Both the position numbers and the translations under genes were made by a program. The notes below the pieces were generated by a model. The model searched no databases. It saw nothing but the letters and a program-made list of their open reading frames with translations, and had not been told where the DNA came from. Shown here piece after piece: positions 24,015 through 36,313 of a stretch of DNA of 64,000 nucleotides. The stretch is from Nageia nagi (lineage: Eukaryota > Pinophyta): NCBI GenBank assembly GCA_050084985.1, contig JBITNC010000001.1, forward strand, positions 78,678,001 through 78,742,000, in the 5' to 3' direction. Each line of letters starts with the position of its first letter. The stretch's first letter is position 1.

Positions 24015-25690
24015 ATGATACTTTTTGAAGATCATCAAATTTTAATATAGATCACCATAATAGGAACATATTCATTAGAAATATACATATCGTTAGAACT
24101 AAAGTTGGGGAGTGATAATATTACTTACTAAAATATGATGATGAAAATATTATTAAGAGAAAGGATATGAAAGTACATAACAATTAGATTAGTAAATTAA
24201 GATAACTCAACACATGGCTAGTAATTGGTATAATGAATTTAAATAACTCAATACATGGCTAACAAGTAGTAAAAATATATATAAAATAATTAGTAAGTGA
24301 AAAATAATTGGTAGTTTTAGTACTTGATAAAGGATAAGCCAACAACATAAATATCAAACCTTGAAATTTATGATAAAATCAAGAGAATAATACTAATAAT
24401 ACTTAGTAAATTCACTTATTACATACTAAGTAAAATTCATTCAAAGAATAGAAGAAAAGAAATAAATGATGATAAAAGCTAAGAAAAATTTTTGTAATAG
24501 TTTCATAATCTTTTACTAGTAAATATGGTGATAGGGAAGGAGCTATATCTAATACAATAATAACTTAACATTAGGAGATTCCCCACAGGGGGTAACTATT
24601 AGGAAATGGTAAAGACCATGTGAGTGCATACCATGGCATATTTTTAATATCAAGTTAAACCATTGGTATATTGGTAAATATCTAATTATAATGGGAGGGG
24701 GTAGGGGTGTTTAATTAAAATCTATACAAAATATTCTATTAGTATTCTACAAGTAAGCTATTTTATTTACTATTGTTTATGATTGTATAACTTTGAACAT
24801 TAAATAACCACCATAAGATCAAAGTATTATTTCCATTTACATCAATTGGTGATCTTATATGATCAAAAAAAATTATGGAAGTGCTAAAGGGAAAGAACCA
24901 TTGCACAAATCATTTTAAAAGGAACCTTTGCTTTTTACACTTGCACACATGAGAGAGGCTACTTGGATTTCATCATTAAAAATTTATCCTCACAAATAAA
25001 ACCATAAATAGGTCTCTTGGGCTTTATCACCAAGGAACTAGGCTATAATCTAATTTCATCATCAAGATAGTCTTCACTTAGGTCATTATTTTGGGAAATT
25101 TTAAGTAATAGAAGATGGTTTCAATTGACAAAGTCTTAGATCACTATAATTCCAAGTGATGATATCAAAGGGTAAAACTACTAAGGGGTATTAAAAATTG
25201 ATTTAATTTTTTTTTCTTGTAAAATGGTAAGTTTTTAAAAAAGGTTATTATGTATTATAAAGGGGTTAACCATGAAGGTTTTAATAAATTAAAAGATAAG
25301 GTGGTAAATTTCAAAAATAGTGAATTTTTAAAGAAGCTCATATATGCACATATTTTGAAGGCTTTCTATTTAAGTTACCTCCCTATGAGATTCCCTATGG
25401 ATTCTACTTTGTAGCCATACCTATAATAATAATAGTGTCTAAAAGCACCACAACTTACATCCAAGGAATGAAATTCAATGAACATCAGCTTAAGATGAAA
25501 ACTCACCTAGAGCAATTTAACCAAGTGAAACTTCATAAAATGGAGGCTATAAGGATGATGATTATATACTAGATGAATTTATATAACATTATCTTTGATA
25601 TTATTAAAATAGTTTATAGCTCATAACATAATCAAATATTATGGTTAGACCAATTCATGTCATAATATATGACTTAGTCACTAGTTTCTT
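24015..25690. repeat. direct-repeat copy R, containing a TIR element
   Basis: Second copy of the 1-kb unit whose first copy is 3916-4582 plus 23701-23900. It lacks element A: the corresponding point is at about 25490. It is instead interrupted at 24584-25386. Each copy thus provides the empty site for the insertion in the other. The repeat does not encode protein. Whether it is an LTR pair or a segmental tandem duplication is open, as no clear TG...CA ends are seen. Confidence 0.6.
24584..25386. mobile_element. 803-bp TIR DNA transposon, Mutator-like MITE candidate
   Basis: A 9-bp direct duplication GAGATTCCC flanks the segment (24575-24583 and 25387-25395). The termini are imperfect inverted repeats: CACAGGGGGTAACT at the left and AGTTACCTCCCTAT at the right, about 12 of 14 matching with one gap. 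Copy L of the host repeat has an uninterrupted 'gagaattcctatgg' at about 4481-4495, which is the empty site. A 9-bp duplication is typical of Mutator-like elements. No transposase is encoded, so it is non-autonomous. Confidence 0.65.
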
Positions 25691-27439
25691 GGGGCACAGA
25701 GAGTAATAGAAATCCCATGGATGTTCCTAAAATTCTACACCTGATAATGAGGGTAGAAATGAATATTATTGTTCATAATTATTTTTATAATAAATATAAT
25801 TTCTTAAATTATGATGATTGATGATATATTGGTTTATTTATGATATCATGATGAAATGATAATCACATAAACATTACAACTCCAAGAGAATCACACAAAC
25901 ATAAAGGTTACCAAGAAGAAGGATCTCACTTTCTATTTTGGATCATTTATGATGTTGGGAGTAATATTTTTCATTATGATTATTATAGAAAATATTGATA
26001 AAATTTCAATTTTGATCAACCCATAATATTATAAATAAATGAACTCCACAAAACTATATATTCAAAAAATATGAATAGTTGATCGATTACATCATCAAAC
26101 TTATAAAATTATAAGAACAGATATCAACCAAATTAATCTCTAAATTCACTCAAAATAAAAAAATATTATGTTTCAATATCAATATTAATAATATAAATAT
26201 TAGAAGTTATTTTATAGGGCACCATTGACAATCATGCCATATTAATTACAAAATAACATTACAATTGGCAAGGCTATTAAATCCATATAGAAAAGTATCA
26301 AGATATAAATATAAATTTGGTGATAAATAATTTCCATCATCAAGGGATGAGTTATCATTTGGTGATGGGAAACCAAGACAACAACTATTATCTTCTCAAA
26401 CAAATTTGAGGATATGACCCAAAATATAGGCATTTAAAGAACATAATGGTAAAAAGAAATGGGTATAAAACTCATTTATAGTGACATCATTATTAAAGAG
26501 ATATAAAATACTATGATATGAATCTAACCCATATTTTTGTAGCTTCAAAGAGTACCATAATTGATAATAATTATCACACCTTATAGAAACATCATAAGGA
26601 TGTACCAAAAATAGAAACTAGAGAAAGATGGGTTGGGGTGACCCCAAGCATTTCCATAAAGCCAACCATACAAGTTAGTCCCACAAGATAACAACAATTA
26701 ACACTAACATAAGGGGTAATTGGCATTTGGTAATGGTAAACCTCAAATATCAAAAATCTTAGAAAGAGGATGTTTTCCATAATTAATTTACCTTATTTGA
26801 ACCACTTCTTCTCTAATGTAACCACTAATAAGTCTTGAAATCATAACCAATAACACCTCTTCCTTAAGTAGAATAAACTATCAAGTGTACATTCTCTTTG
26901 GTTACTACCCAAATCATTTTCTCATTATATATAATTCTTTCTTAAATTTTGTCTTTTATTTGGACAAGCATTCCAATCATTAGTATCGACTCCCTCGTGA
27001 TACTAGCAATATTCACACTTACATCCATAAAAATCATTACATACAATATCTCAATATCTTCCACTTCTAACACTACATTCATACTATTTTCCAATATAAT
27101 ATCATTATCAATATTTACCTCTTCAACCATCATAACCACTAGGCTAGAAATACCCAAATATTATATTATAATAACTTTATCTATATTTCTATCTTCAAAA
27201 AAAATCTCCACCACCAATCCCATTTATACTACATATTTATAGTTTTCCTAATTTAAACTATTGTATTCTCAAAAACAAATAGTAAGAGCTTTGTCAACCA
27301 AGCTCTTATAAGAAATTCCTCACCTAACTCTATTTTTCAAGATGGTAATCCAATTTTATACCCCACTAAGATGTCTCTTGATGATCAAATTTAATACATA
27401 GAAATTATAGAGGTTAATATTATAGGGAAGTTATTAGTT
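25691..27439. other. unassigned AT-rich sequence between elements
   Basis: Short frames on both strands (for example 26592-26780 minus and 26949-27242 plus) are low-complexity or lack any recognisable motif. I see no gene, LTR or tandem array here. Confidence 0.4.
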
Positions 27440-27444
27440 CATTT

Positions 27445-28172
27445 TGTTAACACCTAAAAATAAATTTTAATTTAATTAAAATACCCTTTTAGGTATTCAA
27501 AATAATATATTTAATTTATTAAATAAATGCTCTTATCATTGTGCACTCTAATATACATTTATGTTTTATAATAATAGATTGGCTTGACATCACAATAAGC
27601 CTAAGGATGAGCCTTAGCACTAGACCTATTACCTATAAAGGTGGAGGAGTTATGCATGATCAAATATATTACATTATATGATATAATCTTGAATCTTTGA
27701 TAGTTGGAAATATACTTGGGTCATTCTTGATTAGTGTATCATAACACCACCTATCATTTTTGAATTTTATTATACTCTAAGATCTACATTCTTATGATCT
27801 TTAATCCATTCATGAGTGATGTTTTATACATCAAAGGTGAGGTGATAACATTGAGCAAAAGGGTAAGAAATTATGGAACAATAACTAGGTGATGTCCTTG
27901 TGTTCCTAGCATAGGCACTAGCTTCGGGTTAGATTTATGGCTTTATTCTTTGGAGAAGCTCATCATTTGTCATATTTTGATTGGATATCACCTTCATTTA
28001 TCATCATAGGTAAAGTACAAGTTTGTATCTTTTATAAATTCAATTTTGATAGGTCAAGTTCAATTAGGTCATTTTCATCTTTCATGTTATCAATTTTCTA
28101 TTATTTTATGATTAATTAGTTAAATTGAATATTCTATAAATAACCCTAACTATTATTATTTTGGTTATAACA
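27445..28172 (+). mobile_element. element B 5' LTR
   Basis: Begins TGTTAACACC and ends GTTATAACA. It matches the split 3' LTR (for example 'tgacatcacaataagcc' against 'caacatcacaataagcc') and both LTRs of the reverse element E. The sequence following it, 'attggtgaacccaaattc' (28173-28190), is where the primer site should be; the tRNA was not identified. Confidence 0.85.
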
Positions 28173-28229
28173 ATTGGTGAACCCAAATTCTTTTCTATAC
28201 ATCATGTTATCCTTCACTAGTTACACCAA

Positions 28230-29340
28230 AATCTTAGGGTTTTGCATAGGATGAATATTTTCTTTCAAGTATTTCAGAATTGGAACCAACTGAGTTTCTT
28301 ACCATGGTCAATAGCTTTCTTGAGTAAACCAAATCTAATCTAAAGAAAATACTATATGGAAATGCAAAAATAGGTGAAGCATCTAACATTGGGGGTAACA
28401 GTTGATCTGTTGGAGTTATTTCACCCATGCATAGGGATTCAATATTGCTATATGATTAAACTCACAATTCTAAGGCATCAAATTTGCAAGTGGAACCTTT
28501 TTTTGATACATATAATGGTCAAGGAGATCCTATGGTTCATATAAAATATATTGATATGATGTTTGAATTAAAATTTGGGGTGAATGAAAATTTAATGGCT
28601 AAGTACTTTCCTACTACTTCAAAGGTAATGCACTCAATTGGTACTTCTCTTTACCCACTAAATCCATTAATTGACATACATAACTTATCTCAAAATTTTA
28701 TATCCATTTCAAATATCATGATCCTAGAAAAATGATAGTTTTATATTTAGCTGGTGCTATCCAAAGTCAAAATGATATATTTGATAAATTTTCCTAAAGA
28801 TTCTAAAAAATATTGAGCATGATTACTAAACCCTTATCTGAGTCTCATGTCACATCCATGTTTGTCCATAATATCCATCCTAAATTAAAATTCAAAGCTT
28901 TGTATTATATGACACTACCATTTATAGAAGTTATGCATAAGCTTACCCAAAAAGATAAGTGCTTAGTTGATATAGGTGACTTGAATTATGGAAACCCTAA
29001 TAAGGAAACAAAGTGAGGTAGACATCAAAAAAAGGAAGATAAAGAGGTATATTCCATAGAATAACCCCCATATAAAGAGAAATAAAACTTTAGAAAGAAC
29101 ATTAGGTTACCTTTAGCTCCTACCATTATGTTCAAGGATTGCCTACAAAATGGACTAATCAAACTTGATTTAAAGTAAGAACTAGGTTCTCATGATGATA
29201 AACCTAGTAGGTATAATGAAGTATACTTTTTTGAATATCATAAGGTTAAATATCACAAAACAAATGCATACATGATCCTAAGGAAATAATTATGAAAATT
29301 GTTAGATGATAGAAAAATATAGTGTGAGGCTCATGCAATT
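28230..29340 (+). pseudogene. element B gag, degenerate
   Basis: The frame at 28484-28735 contains 'EPFFDTYNGQGDPMVHIKY' and 'LMAKYFPTTSK', the Gag core found also, better preserved, in element E (53603-53833). A second piece (28813-29016) covers 'SHVTSMFVHNIHPKLK' and 'DYMTLPF'-like text. A zinc-knuckle-like region lies near 29210-29290 ('YNEVYFFEYHKVKYHK') with its cysteines lost. Gag forms the particle. Frameshifts at about 28735 and 28800 and several stops disrupt it. Confidence 0.7.
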
Positions 29341-29739
29341 AACTTAGAGGAAGTTGAACCCCTCATAGTAAATTTCATCTTCAACCAAGAGTTATGTGGC
29401 ACCACTAGGAGAGGAAGGCCTAGAGGGAGTGCCAATCTATCTAAAGTAGAACAAACAAAGGTTCCTCATAATTCCAATATGCAAACACTCCTTAAAAAAC
29501 TAAAGGTAACTCATGCTAAGATAAGTATTTTCAAACTTTTGCAATTATCAATTGACCATAGAAATGCTTTATTTGATATGCTTAAGAAAAATAAAATTGA
29601 TGGGGATATTCCTATTGCTAAATTTATGGAACTAGTAGCTAATCCATGTTAATATTGATTTAGTTTGTAACATTATTTGCTTCCAAAAGAGTCAATTTCC
29701 TAGTGAAGATGTTAGTGAAAATAATTTAGGACTATATAT

Positions 29740-30060
29740 CCATGTTAATATTGATGGTATTATTGTTAAGAAAGCATTGATTGATACTATTTCAAATGTA
29801 AATGTATGTTTAATTGAATTATTACAAAACTATTTTCCTTTAATTTATGAAAAAATGAAGAGAACCATTATTAGCATAAAAGGGTTTGATAATACTAAAA
29901 AGGAATATATTGGATATGTTTCTATGCCTATTGAAGTAGGTGGTAAAATTATTCATCAAAAAATTTATGTTTTTCAAGTGAAATTACTATATAATTTCTT
30001 TCTTAGTAGACCATGGGTCCATAAGATTAAGGTTGTTCCTTCTATAATGTTTTAGTCGAT
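29740..30060 (+). pseudogene. element B retropepsin, degenerate
   Basis: The frame at 29777-30055 begins 'MIDTISNVNVCLIELL', corresponding to the catalytic loop. Here the residues after Asp-Thr are Ile-Ser rather than Gly or Ser-Ser. It ends 'YNFFLSRPWVHKIKVV', the LLGRPW-like closing block. About 90 residues are open. The upstream Gag-protease linker 29340-29740 has stops but similar text to element E. Confidence 0.7.
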
Positions 30061-30709
30061 TAAATTTATGTACAAAGGTAATCAAGTTACTATTCATGTT
30101 GAATAAAATCCTATATATGTAAGTCAATAAATTGAGAGATTTTGGATCCCTAATGATTTGATCAAAAGTGAGGAGGATGCACTAACACATGTCCATGACA
30201 TTGGTCTGCAAGAGGTAGATCTTTGAGCATACAAAGTCTCAAATATTGATATCTAGGAGAATTTTAGGGAGCTTGGATAACCTCTTTCCATCTTGAAAAT
30301 GTAGCATTGCCTCTCAAATGAAGACAAAGTTGAGCATTGTCACTCTATTCCTCAAAATGATGATGATCCCATTGAAAAAATGAATGTTATTTATCAAGAG
30401 CATGAAGGAAAAAGCACATCAGATAATGATATTGCTTCTATCTTATAAATTTTTTAAGTTCAGATAAGTATACATTTCAATCATATTGATTCTACTTCTG
30501 CTAACCAATATATGCATAAATATCAATATGTTAGAAAAGGATTATGTAAGAATAAAAAGGATATCATAGAACCTATTCCAAATGAAGGAAAACATAAGAT
30601 AACAATTGATGTTAGATTTGGTAAGGCTACACCTAGATCATCCTTAGTTTTAGCTATTCAACATGTTGATGCTAGTGATCAAGGCTGCACCTGATATTTT
30701 TGATGAGTA
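30061..30709 (+). other. element B protease-RT linker, first part
   Basis: Decayed pol linker with short open stretches (for example 30512-30694) and no domain. It continues at 31475 after the solo LTR. The equivalent region of element E is 50851-52230. Confidence 0.5.
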
Positions 30710-30714
30710 GTTAT

Positions 30715-31469
30715 TGTAGACCCAAAATAATGCAATTAATTATTTAAGGGGATTAATTAATACATTATTGGTCTACTTTATTTTATTTACATAAATCATA
30801 AATATGACAATGATATTTAGTTGGAATACATGTTCATTTTATCTTGATTACATATTCAATCAATCAATGACATCAAACATAAAAAACAAACATGCATTCA
30901 TGCATTAATACACCATTAATGGCCTAATCAAGGCATGTCACTAACAACATGGAATAAGAGAAACTAGAAGTGTAACAAGAAATATATGATACTCAAATGA
31001 CCATGTAATCATATAATGAATACATAATAATAATAATAAATAATATTCATTTAATTATAGACTTGATATTCACAAGGGTTTTCCTTTGAACTTATCATGC
31101 CTCCTGTAATATCATGTATCCTAGTTCTAATATTCTCTTTAATCTTCAATTGATAGAGTTTGATATTTGTAAAGGTTATCCTTTGGTCTTATCATGCATC
31201 TTGTAATATCCTATAGCCTGGTTTTGATCTTCTATTTGATCTTCAATTGATAGAGTTTTCCACCTTCAAAACCCCCTTTTTTTTGTTCCCCTTGATTTCT
31301 TTATATAACAACACTTCCATTACAAAATTTGACCCCTTGGTCATGATATAATGGTCCATTATATGAATTATATAGCTTTAGGTGTTTTTAACCCCTTTTT
31401 ACACAATACATCATTAAGGCTCTAAAATAAATTATTTAATAAATAATAATTCACTTTTAAGTGTCTACA
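30715..31469. mobile_element. 755-bp solo LTR of another family inserted in element B
   Basis: Starts TGTAGACCCA and ends GTGTCTACA; the terminal 7 bases TGTAGAC and GTCTACA are perfectly inverted. Flanking duplication is GTTAT (30710-30714) and GTTGT (31470-31474), with one transition. Element E, at about 51530, keeps the uninterrupted site ('agtagttgcattgtg' on its coding strand). No coding capacity is present, so it is a solo LTR left by recombination. Confidence 0.8.
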
Positions 31470-31474
31470 GTTGT

Positions 31475-32119
31475 ATTGTATCATGATGCATGGTCCTATG
31501 GAATAGTTACATACTTACTATGTGGACCCATTCTTACCTCCTACTTCTTTGGTTTAGGTAAACATATTTTGAAATGATGATGATATCCTTGAGAAGATGG
31601 GGGTAGGAGTGAGTTCCCCAAATCTAGTGAAAAGACACTCACATCTTGGTTCATATGATATCAAGATTATTTTGGTGACCTGTATGAATGATGTAGACAT
31701 TGCAGGTTAGGTCCTTATCTTTTTCTTCATTTTTCATCAAGTTAGTCTTAGGTCTAGGTAGGCAATATTTTATAGTTAGTCATCCCATTTTTGTAATGTA
31801 GAGACATATCTAGGATCCTAGCATAATTGCTCCATTATTTACATCTCTTACAACTAATTTTGGATGTAGGACTAGGGGCATTTCCTATGCCTCTCTGATT
31901 TAGTGAAAAAATATCCTATATTAGTGAAGAAATAGTATAAGTAAACATTGATACCCAATAGGACCCAAAGTTAATCAAAATAGGATCTTGGTTAGCCTTG
32001 GAAGAATGGAAAAGCTAACACCTATTGTTAAAAGAATGCTTTGATATCTTTACTTGGTCTTATTCTAATATTCCTAGTATTGATCCATATTTTATCACTT
32101 ATAATCTAGTTGTCAATGA
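31475..32119 (+). other. element B protease-RT linker, second part
   Basis: Continues the linker after the solo LTR. Stops are frequent; no domain recognised. Confidence 0.45.
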
Positions 32120-32780
32120 AAATGTAAAACTTGTCTAACAAAATCCTAGAAAGATATATCCTAGGGTAGTTCTTGCTATTGAAAACAAAATTAAAAAGTA
32201 TCTTATTGCTATTTTTATTGTTCGTATTGATTATTCTTCATGGATTTTTAACATTGTGCCTACAACTAAGCCTAATGGTGAAATAATATGTTGTAAAAAT
32301 TTAGGGATATCAACAAGGCATGTCCTAAAGATACCTTTCCTTTGCCTAACATTGCTATGATTGTAAATTCAACAACATGCAATGAAATTTTATCTTTCAT
32401 GGATGGTTTATCTAGATATAATAAAGTAAGGATCAATAAGGAGGATCAAAATAAGATAACTTTTGTTACTCCTTGGGGCACATTTTGTTGGGCAATCATA
32501 CCTTTTAGTCTAAAAAATATAGGTGCAACTTATAAAAGAGATATGGTGAGAATGTTCTATGATATTATCCATGATAGCTTTGAGGTGTATGTTGATGATA
32601 TCCTAGCAAATTCCATAGCTAAATATGATCACATTTTAGATTTGAGAAGGATTATCTAAAGAATGAGAGAATACAAGTTGAAGTTGAAGTTGAAGCCTCA
32701 AAAATGTGCATTTCCAGTCTCATTAGGTAAGTTGCTTGGTTTGAATATTTTAAGAATGGTAATAGAGTTGGATCCCAAGA
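32120..32780 (+). pseudogene. element B reverse transcriptase, degenerate
   Basis: RT text starts at about 32120 and runs through 'VPTTKPNGEIICC' (32250-32290). After a frameshift it continues in the open frame 32342-32659, with 'LSFMDGLSRYNKVRI', 'IIPFSLKNIGATYKRDM' and the intact catalytic 'YVDDILANS' (about 32585-32612). Both aspartates of the YVDD box are present. The enzyme copies RNA to DNA. The frame ends with a TAA at 32657. Confidence 0.85.
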
Positions 32781-33480
32781 AAGTTTTAGACATTGTTGAT
32801 TTTTCTCTCCTAATAATTTGAAAGATTTAAGTCTTCAAGGAAAAGTTCAAGTAGTAATAAGGTTCATTTCTCAATTAGTAGATACGACTTCCCTATTTTC
32901 TCATTTGCTGAAGAAAGGTGAGAAATTCATTTAAGATGAGAAGTGTCAAAAAATTTTGCATAGCATCAAAAGTTACATTACTAACACTCTAGTGTTTCAA
33001 CAACATTAAGTTCATTAGGGGAAATGTTAGCCCAAAAGGATGACAATAACAAGGAAAGAGCAACTTAATATTTTAGAAAGACTTTACTTGATTATGAGAC
33101 AAGGTACACTCCAATAGAAAAGATGTATTCTACTATAGTATTCTCAACTAAAAACTTGATGTATTACATGCTTGGAAACATAACATATATCATAGCTTAG
33201 AATAATTCTCTCAGATATCTCATGTTTAAATCATACCTGTATGAAAGACTTACAAATGGGTAATGTTTCTCCAAGAGTTTGATTTGGTATTTATCACTTA
33301 GAAATCAAATAAAGGGATAGGCTATAGTAGATTTCATTGTCAATCATCCATGAAATGAAGTATCTTGAACCCAAGAAGAGTTCCCAGTGAAGTGGATGGC
33401 CATAATGAATATGATCCTAGCATCATCATTGTAGTCTTACATTGTCACTCTGCTCTTAAGCCTGAGTACCTATGAGTTTT
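32781..33480 (+). pseudogene. element B first (Gypsy-type) RNase H, degenerate
   Basis: Text such as 'GKVQVVIRFISQLVD', 'LLKKGEKFI' and 'LDYETRYTP'-like pieces follows RT and matches element E 49645-50257 in order. Many stops. The C-terminal part ('MYYMLGNITYI') is visible near 33155-33195. Confidence 0.65.
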
Positions 33481-33990
33481 TATTAGTTTTACAAAAAATG
33501 ATAAATGAACCATGTTCTTTGATGGTTCTAAGTGTATTCATGAAGGAGGGGTGGTAATTATCCTCATCAATCCTCATGATGATATTATCCTTATGTCTTA
33601 TTCCTTAATTTTTGATTATAATAATAATATGGCACAATATGAGGCTCTTATCTTAGGTCTAAAGCATGCAATAATACTAAAATTAAAAAGAATAAAAATA
33701 TTTGGTGATCTTCAACTAAGCATGAAGCAAGTGTCCAACATCTACAATATCATTCACACAAATAGTGAAAAATCTCCTCATCTACTTCAATGAGTATGAA
33801 ATTGATAACATTCTGAGAGACAACAATAGGTATGCTGATACTATGGCTAGTGTCACTTCCCTTTCTCCTATTAACATAGAAGATGAGAAAATTATCCTTA
33901 CAATCAAAAATATAGTTAAACCATCTCATGAGCATGTTGTTAAAGATTTTGTTGAAGATCATTATTATTCAGCTACTTGTATTAATGTGT
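33481..33990 (+). pseudogene. element B second, archaeal-type RNase H, degenerate
   Basis: The frame 33512-33793 contains 'MFFDGSKCIHEGGVV' (Asp), 'MAQYEALILGLKHA' (Glu) and 'IKIFGDLQLSMKQVSNIY' (Asp). After a frameshift the frame at 33765 gives 'DNNRYADTMASV' (final Asp). All four acidic positions are retained. It is 70% or so of the family length in one frame before the shift. Confidence 0.8.
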
Positions 33991-34029
33991 ATAAATGGTA
34001 TCAATATGTTTTCAAATATCTTAGAGATG

Positions 34030-35265
34030 GTGTTGTTCTTATTTTCTTTTGATCATAATGATAGAATTAGACTTAAAAGGCTAGCTACCAAATATGTCAT
34101 CATTGGTGATTTTTTGTATAGAATATCTTTTTATGGTGCTCTTATTAGATGTTTAGTGAGGCATGAAGTAGACATGGCCCTTTATCAAGCTCATAATGGT
34201 GAATGTGGTGGATACTTTAGTTCTAAATTTGTTTATCAAATTTTTCTTAGACTAGTTTATTATTGGCTAACTATGCTTGAAGATTATGGATTACATGTTA
34301 AGAAATATGAGCAATGTCAAAATAATGCTAAGCTTTAGCCTTCTCCTTCTCATGGTTTGCATTCTATTTTATCCCCTTAGCCTTTTTCTATTTGGTCACT
34401 TGATTTTATTGGTAAAGTTAACTTTGTTTCAAGAGATGGCCATGATTCTATCATTATAGCTACAAAATACTTCTTAAAATGGTTGGAAGCTATACCCATA
34501 AAGTATACAAAAGATGGTAAGATTGTTGAATTTCTTATTGAATTTATCATTTCTATATGTGGTGTGCCTTCTAAATTATTCAATATGGGTAATGCTCTAA
34601 TATGTAAAGGTAATAAAGTCAAATAATTTTGTGATAAATAACATATTGAAAGAAAAATCTCCACACCTTATTATCCCAAAGGTAATGGTCAAGTTGAAGT
34701 ATCCAATAAAGTCATCTAGAGTATATTATCCAAAACTATCACAACATATGGTAAAGATTGGAATGAACAACTCTCTTATGCTTTGTGAACCTATAGGAAA
34801 AGTATTAGACTTTTATATGGGAAACCCATTTTCTCCCTAATGTATAGTGATGAAGTTGTAGTTCCACTAGAGCTAGAGATTCTATCTCTTTATGTGTCAA
34901 TAGATGGTCTCATTCCTAATGAAGATGGAAGAAAAGCTAGATTAGCCTAACTAGAGGTCCTAGATGAAAAAAAGGTTAATGCTCTAGAACATTTTCATGT
35001 CTATCATTCTAGAATCCAAAAAGCCTATAGCAAAAATATCTAGCCTAAAGAGTTCAAACTTGGTGATCTAATCCTAAAAGAAAACCTTGCCAACACTAAA
35101 GCCCTAGAAAATGAAAAGAAAGGTACATTCAAACCTACTGGATAGGTCCTTATATTATCATTACAAATTATGAAAAAGGTGCATATAAATTTTCTACAAT
35201 TGAAGGTAACAAAGAACATAATCCAATTAATGTTATGCACCTAAAAAGTTTTATGTCTAATATTT
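34030..35265 (+). pseudogene. element B integrase, degenerate
   Basis: The zinc-binding text 'LVRHEVDMALYQAHNGECGG' and 'KKYEQCQNNA' is readable to about 34335. The catalytic core opens with 'SIWSLDFIGKVN' (first Asp, about 34390). At the second Asp position the sequence reads 'LFNMGNAL' (about 34575-34600), so the catalytic Asp is lost, while the Glu region 'GNGQVEVSNKVI' (about 34680-34715) remains. The C-terminal part includes 'PIFSLMYSDEVVVPLELE' and 'VYHSRIQKAYSKN'. Several stops are present. Confidence 0.8.
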
Positions 35266-35597
35266 TTTGTAAAAATGTATATTTCCTCATCCTTGGATAC
35301 TAATATTTCAAGAAAAATAAAGCAATAATCTAGCAATATTTTTGTGTTCTTGGTGACATCGTTGGGTTTAAATTATGAAAACTATCCAAAATTTGACCAT
35401 TTTTTCAAAATAATGTTAAAATAATGAAAAAGATAATTTGTTTCTTAACTTTCATTTCATTTTTATAAAAAAATTTCTTATCATAAATGATGCTTGTCAA
35501 AAGATATCAATATTATTTTTTGTATCATTATTCATATCATTTGATACTTTTTTAAGAAAGAATCACTCTTATTAGCAAATCCATGTAAACATGTTGG

Positions 35598-35611
35598 CTT
35601 GGGAAACCAAG
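35598..35611 (+). other. hairpin CTTGG-GAAA-CCAAG, copy 1
   Basis: Perfect 5-bp stem closed by a GAAA loop, which is of the stable GNRA type in RNA. A second identical copy is at 35720-35733. Confidence 0.5.
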
Positions 35612-35719
35612 TTGGTCATTCTTATCATTTGACACCTTTGTAAGAAAGGGCCAATCTTATCATTTGGCACCTTTGTAAGGAAGGACCATTCATATCAAAA
35701 ATCCATGGCAATGTGGTGG

Positions 35720-35733
35720 CTTGGGAAACCAAG
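35720..35733 (+). other. hairpin CTTGG-GAAA-CCAAG, copy 2
   Basis: Identical to the copy at 35598-35611 and 122 bp downstream. The matching position in element E (47314-47327, reverse strand) reads CTTGG-AAAA-CCAAG. Confidence 0.5.
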
Positions 35734-36105
35734 CTAATTAGTTAAATTGGTTATTAATCTTCATAAAATCTTGTTGGCTAAATCACCAAGGACAAGTTTG
35801 GTTTCTTATCACTTACATAATTTTCATATCATAATGTTTAATTTCTATAATTGATATATCTTATGCAAAAATGTTTTTTGTTAAGCTCTTTTTAGGTTCC
35901 TTTATTTTTTCCTTGGATTGCTCCTATGATGAGAGGTCCATCATGTTGCAACCAAGTGAAAGAGGGGGCATAATATATGCAAAAAATTATGGCATCCAAA
36001 GCTATCACTATGAGATAAATTTTTAGAAAGTACTTTCTTACTTTTTTTGTTATACTTTGAATTTATGCTTTGATTATCTTTTTTTTCAAAAGCATCAAAT
36101 CATTT

Positions 36106-36119
36106 AAAAGTGGGGCATT
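36106..36119 (+). other. element B polypurine tract
   Basis: AAAAGTGGGGCATT directly before the 3' LTR start TGTTAATACC. Confidence 0.75.
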
Positions 36120-36252
36120 TGTTAATACCTAAAAATCAATTTTAATTTAATTAAAATACCCTTTTAGATATTCAATATAATTTATTTAATATATTAAATA
36201 AATGCCCTTATCATTATGCACTCTCATCTATCTTTATGTTTTATGATAATGG
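36120..36252 (+). mobile_element. element B 3' LTR, first segment
   Basis: Matches the first 133 bp of the 5' LTR, then is interrupted by element C. The last five bases AATGG (36248-36252) are the left target duplication of C. Confidence 0.85.
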
Positions 36253-36313
36253 TGTTGGAATGTATAATGCATTATTGTAAAGGTTTTGTAATAATTTTAT
36301 ATGTAAATTCACT

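Larger units (their letters stand above)
35266..36105 (+). other. element B 3' untranslated region with repeated hairpin
   Basis: Non-coding. An imperfect tandem repeat of about 122 bp (roughly 35535-35740) contains 'ccatggcaatgtggtggcttgg'-like text twice, each carrying the hairpin listed below. Element E has the same arrangement in its 3' region. Confidence 0.6.

Noticed and set aside
26942-27242. Open frames on both strands of about 70-97 codons.
   Set aside because: Ser/Thr/Ile-rich low-complexity peptides with no motif or neighbour context; chance frames.
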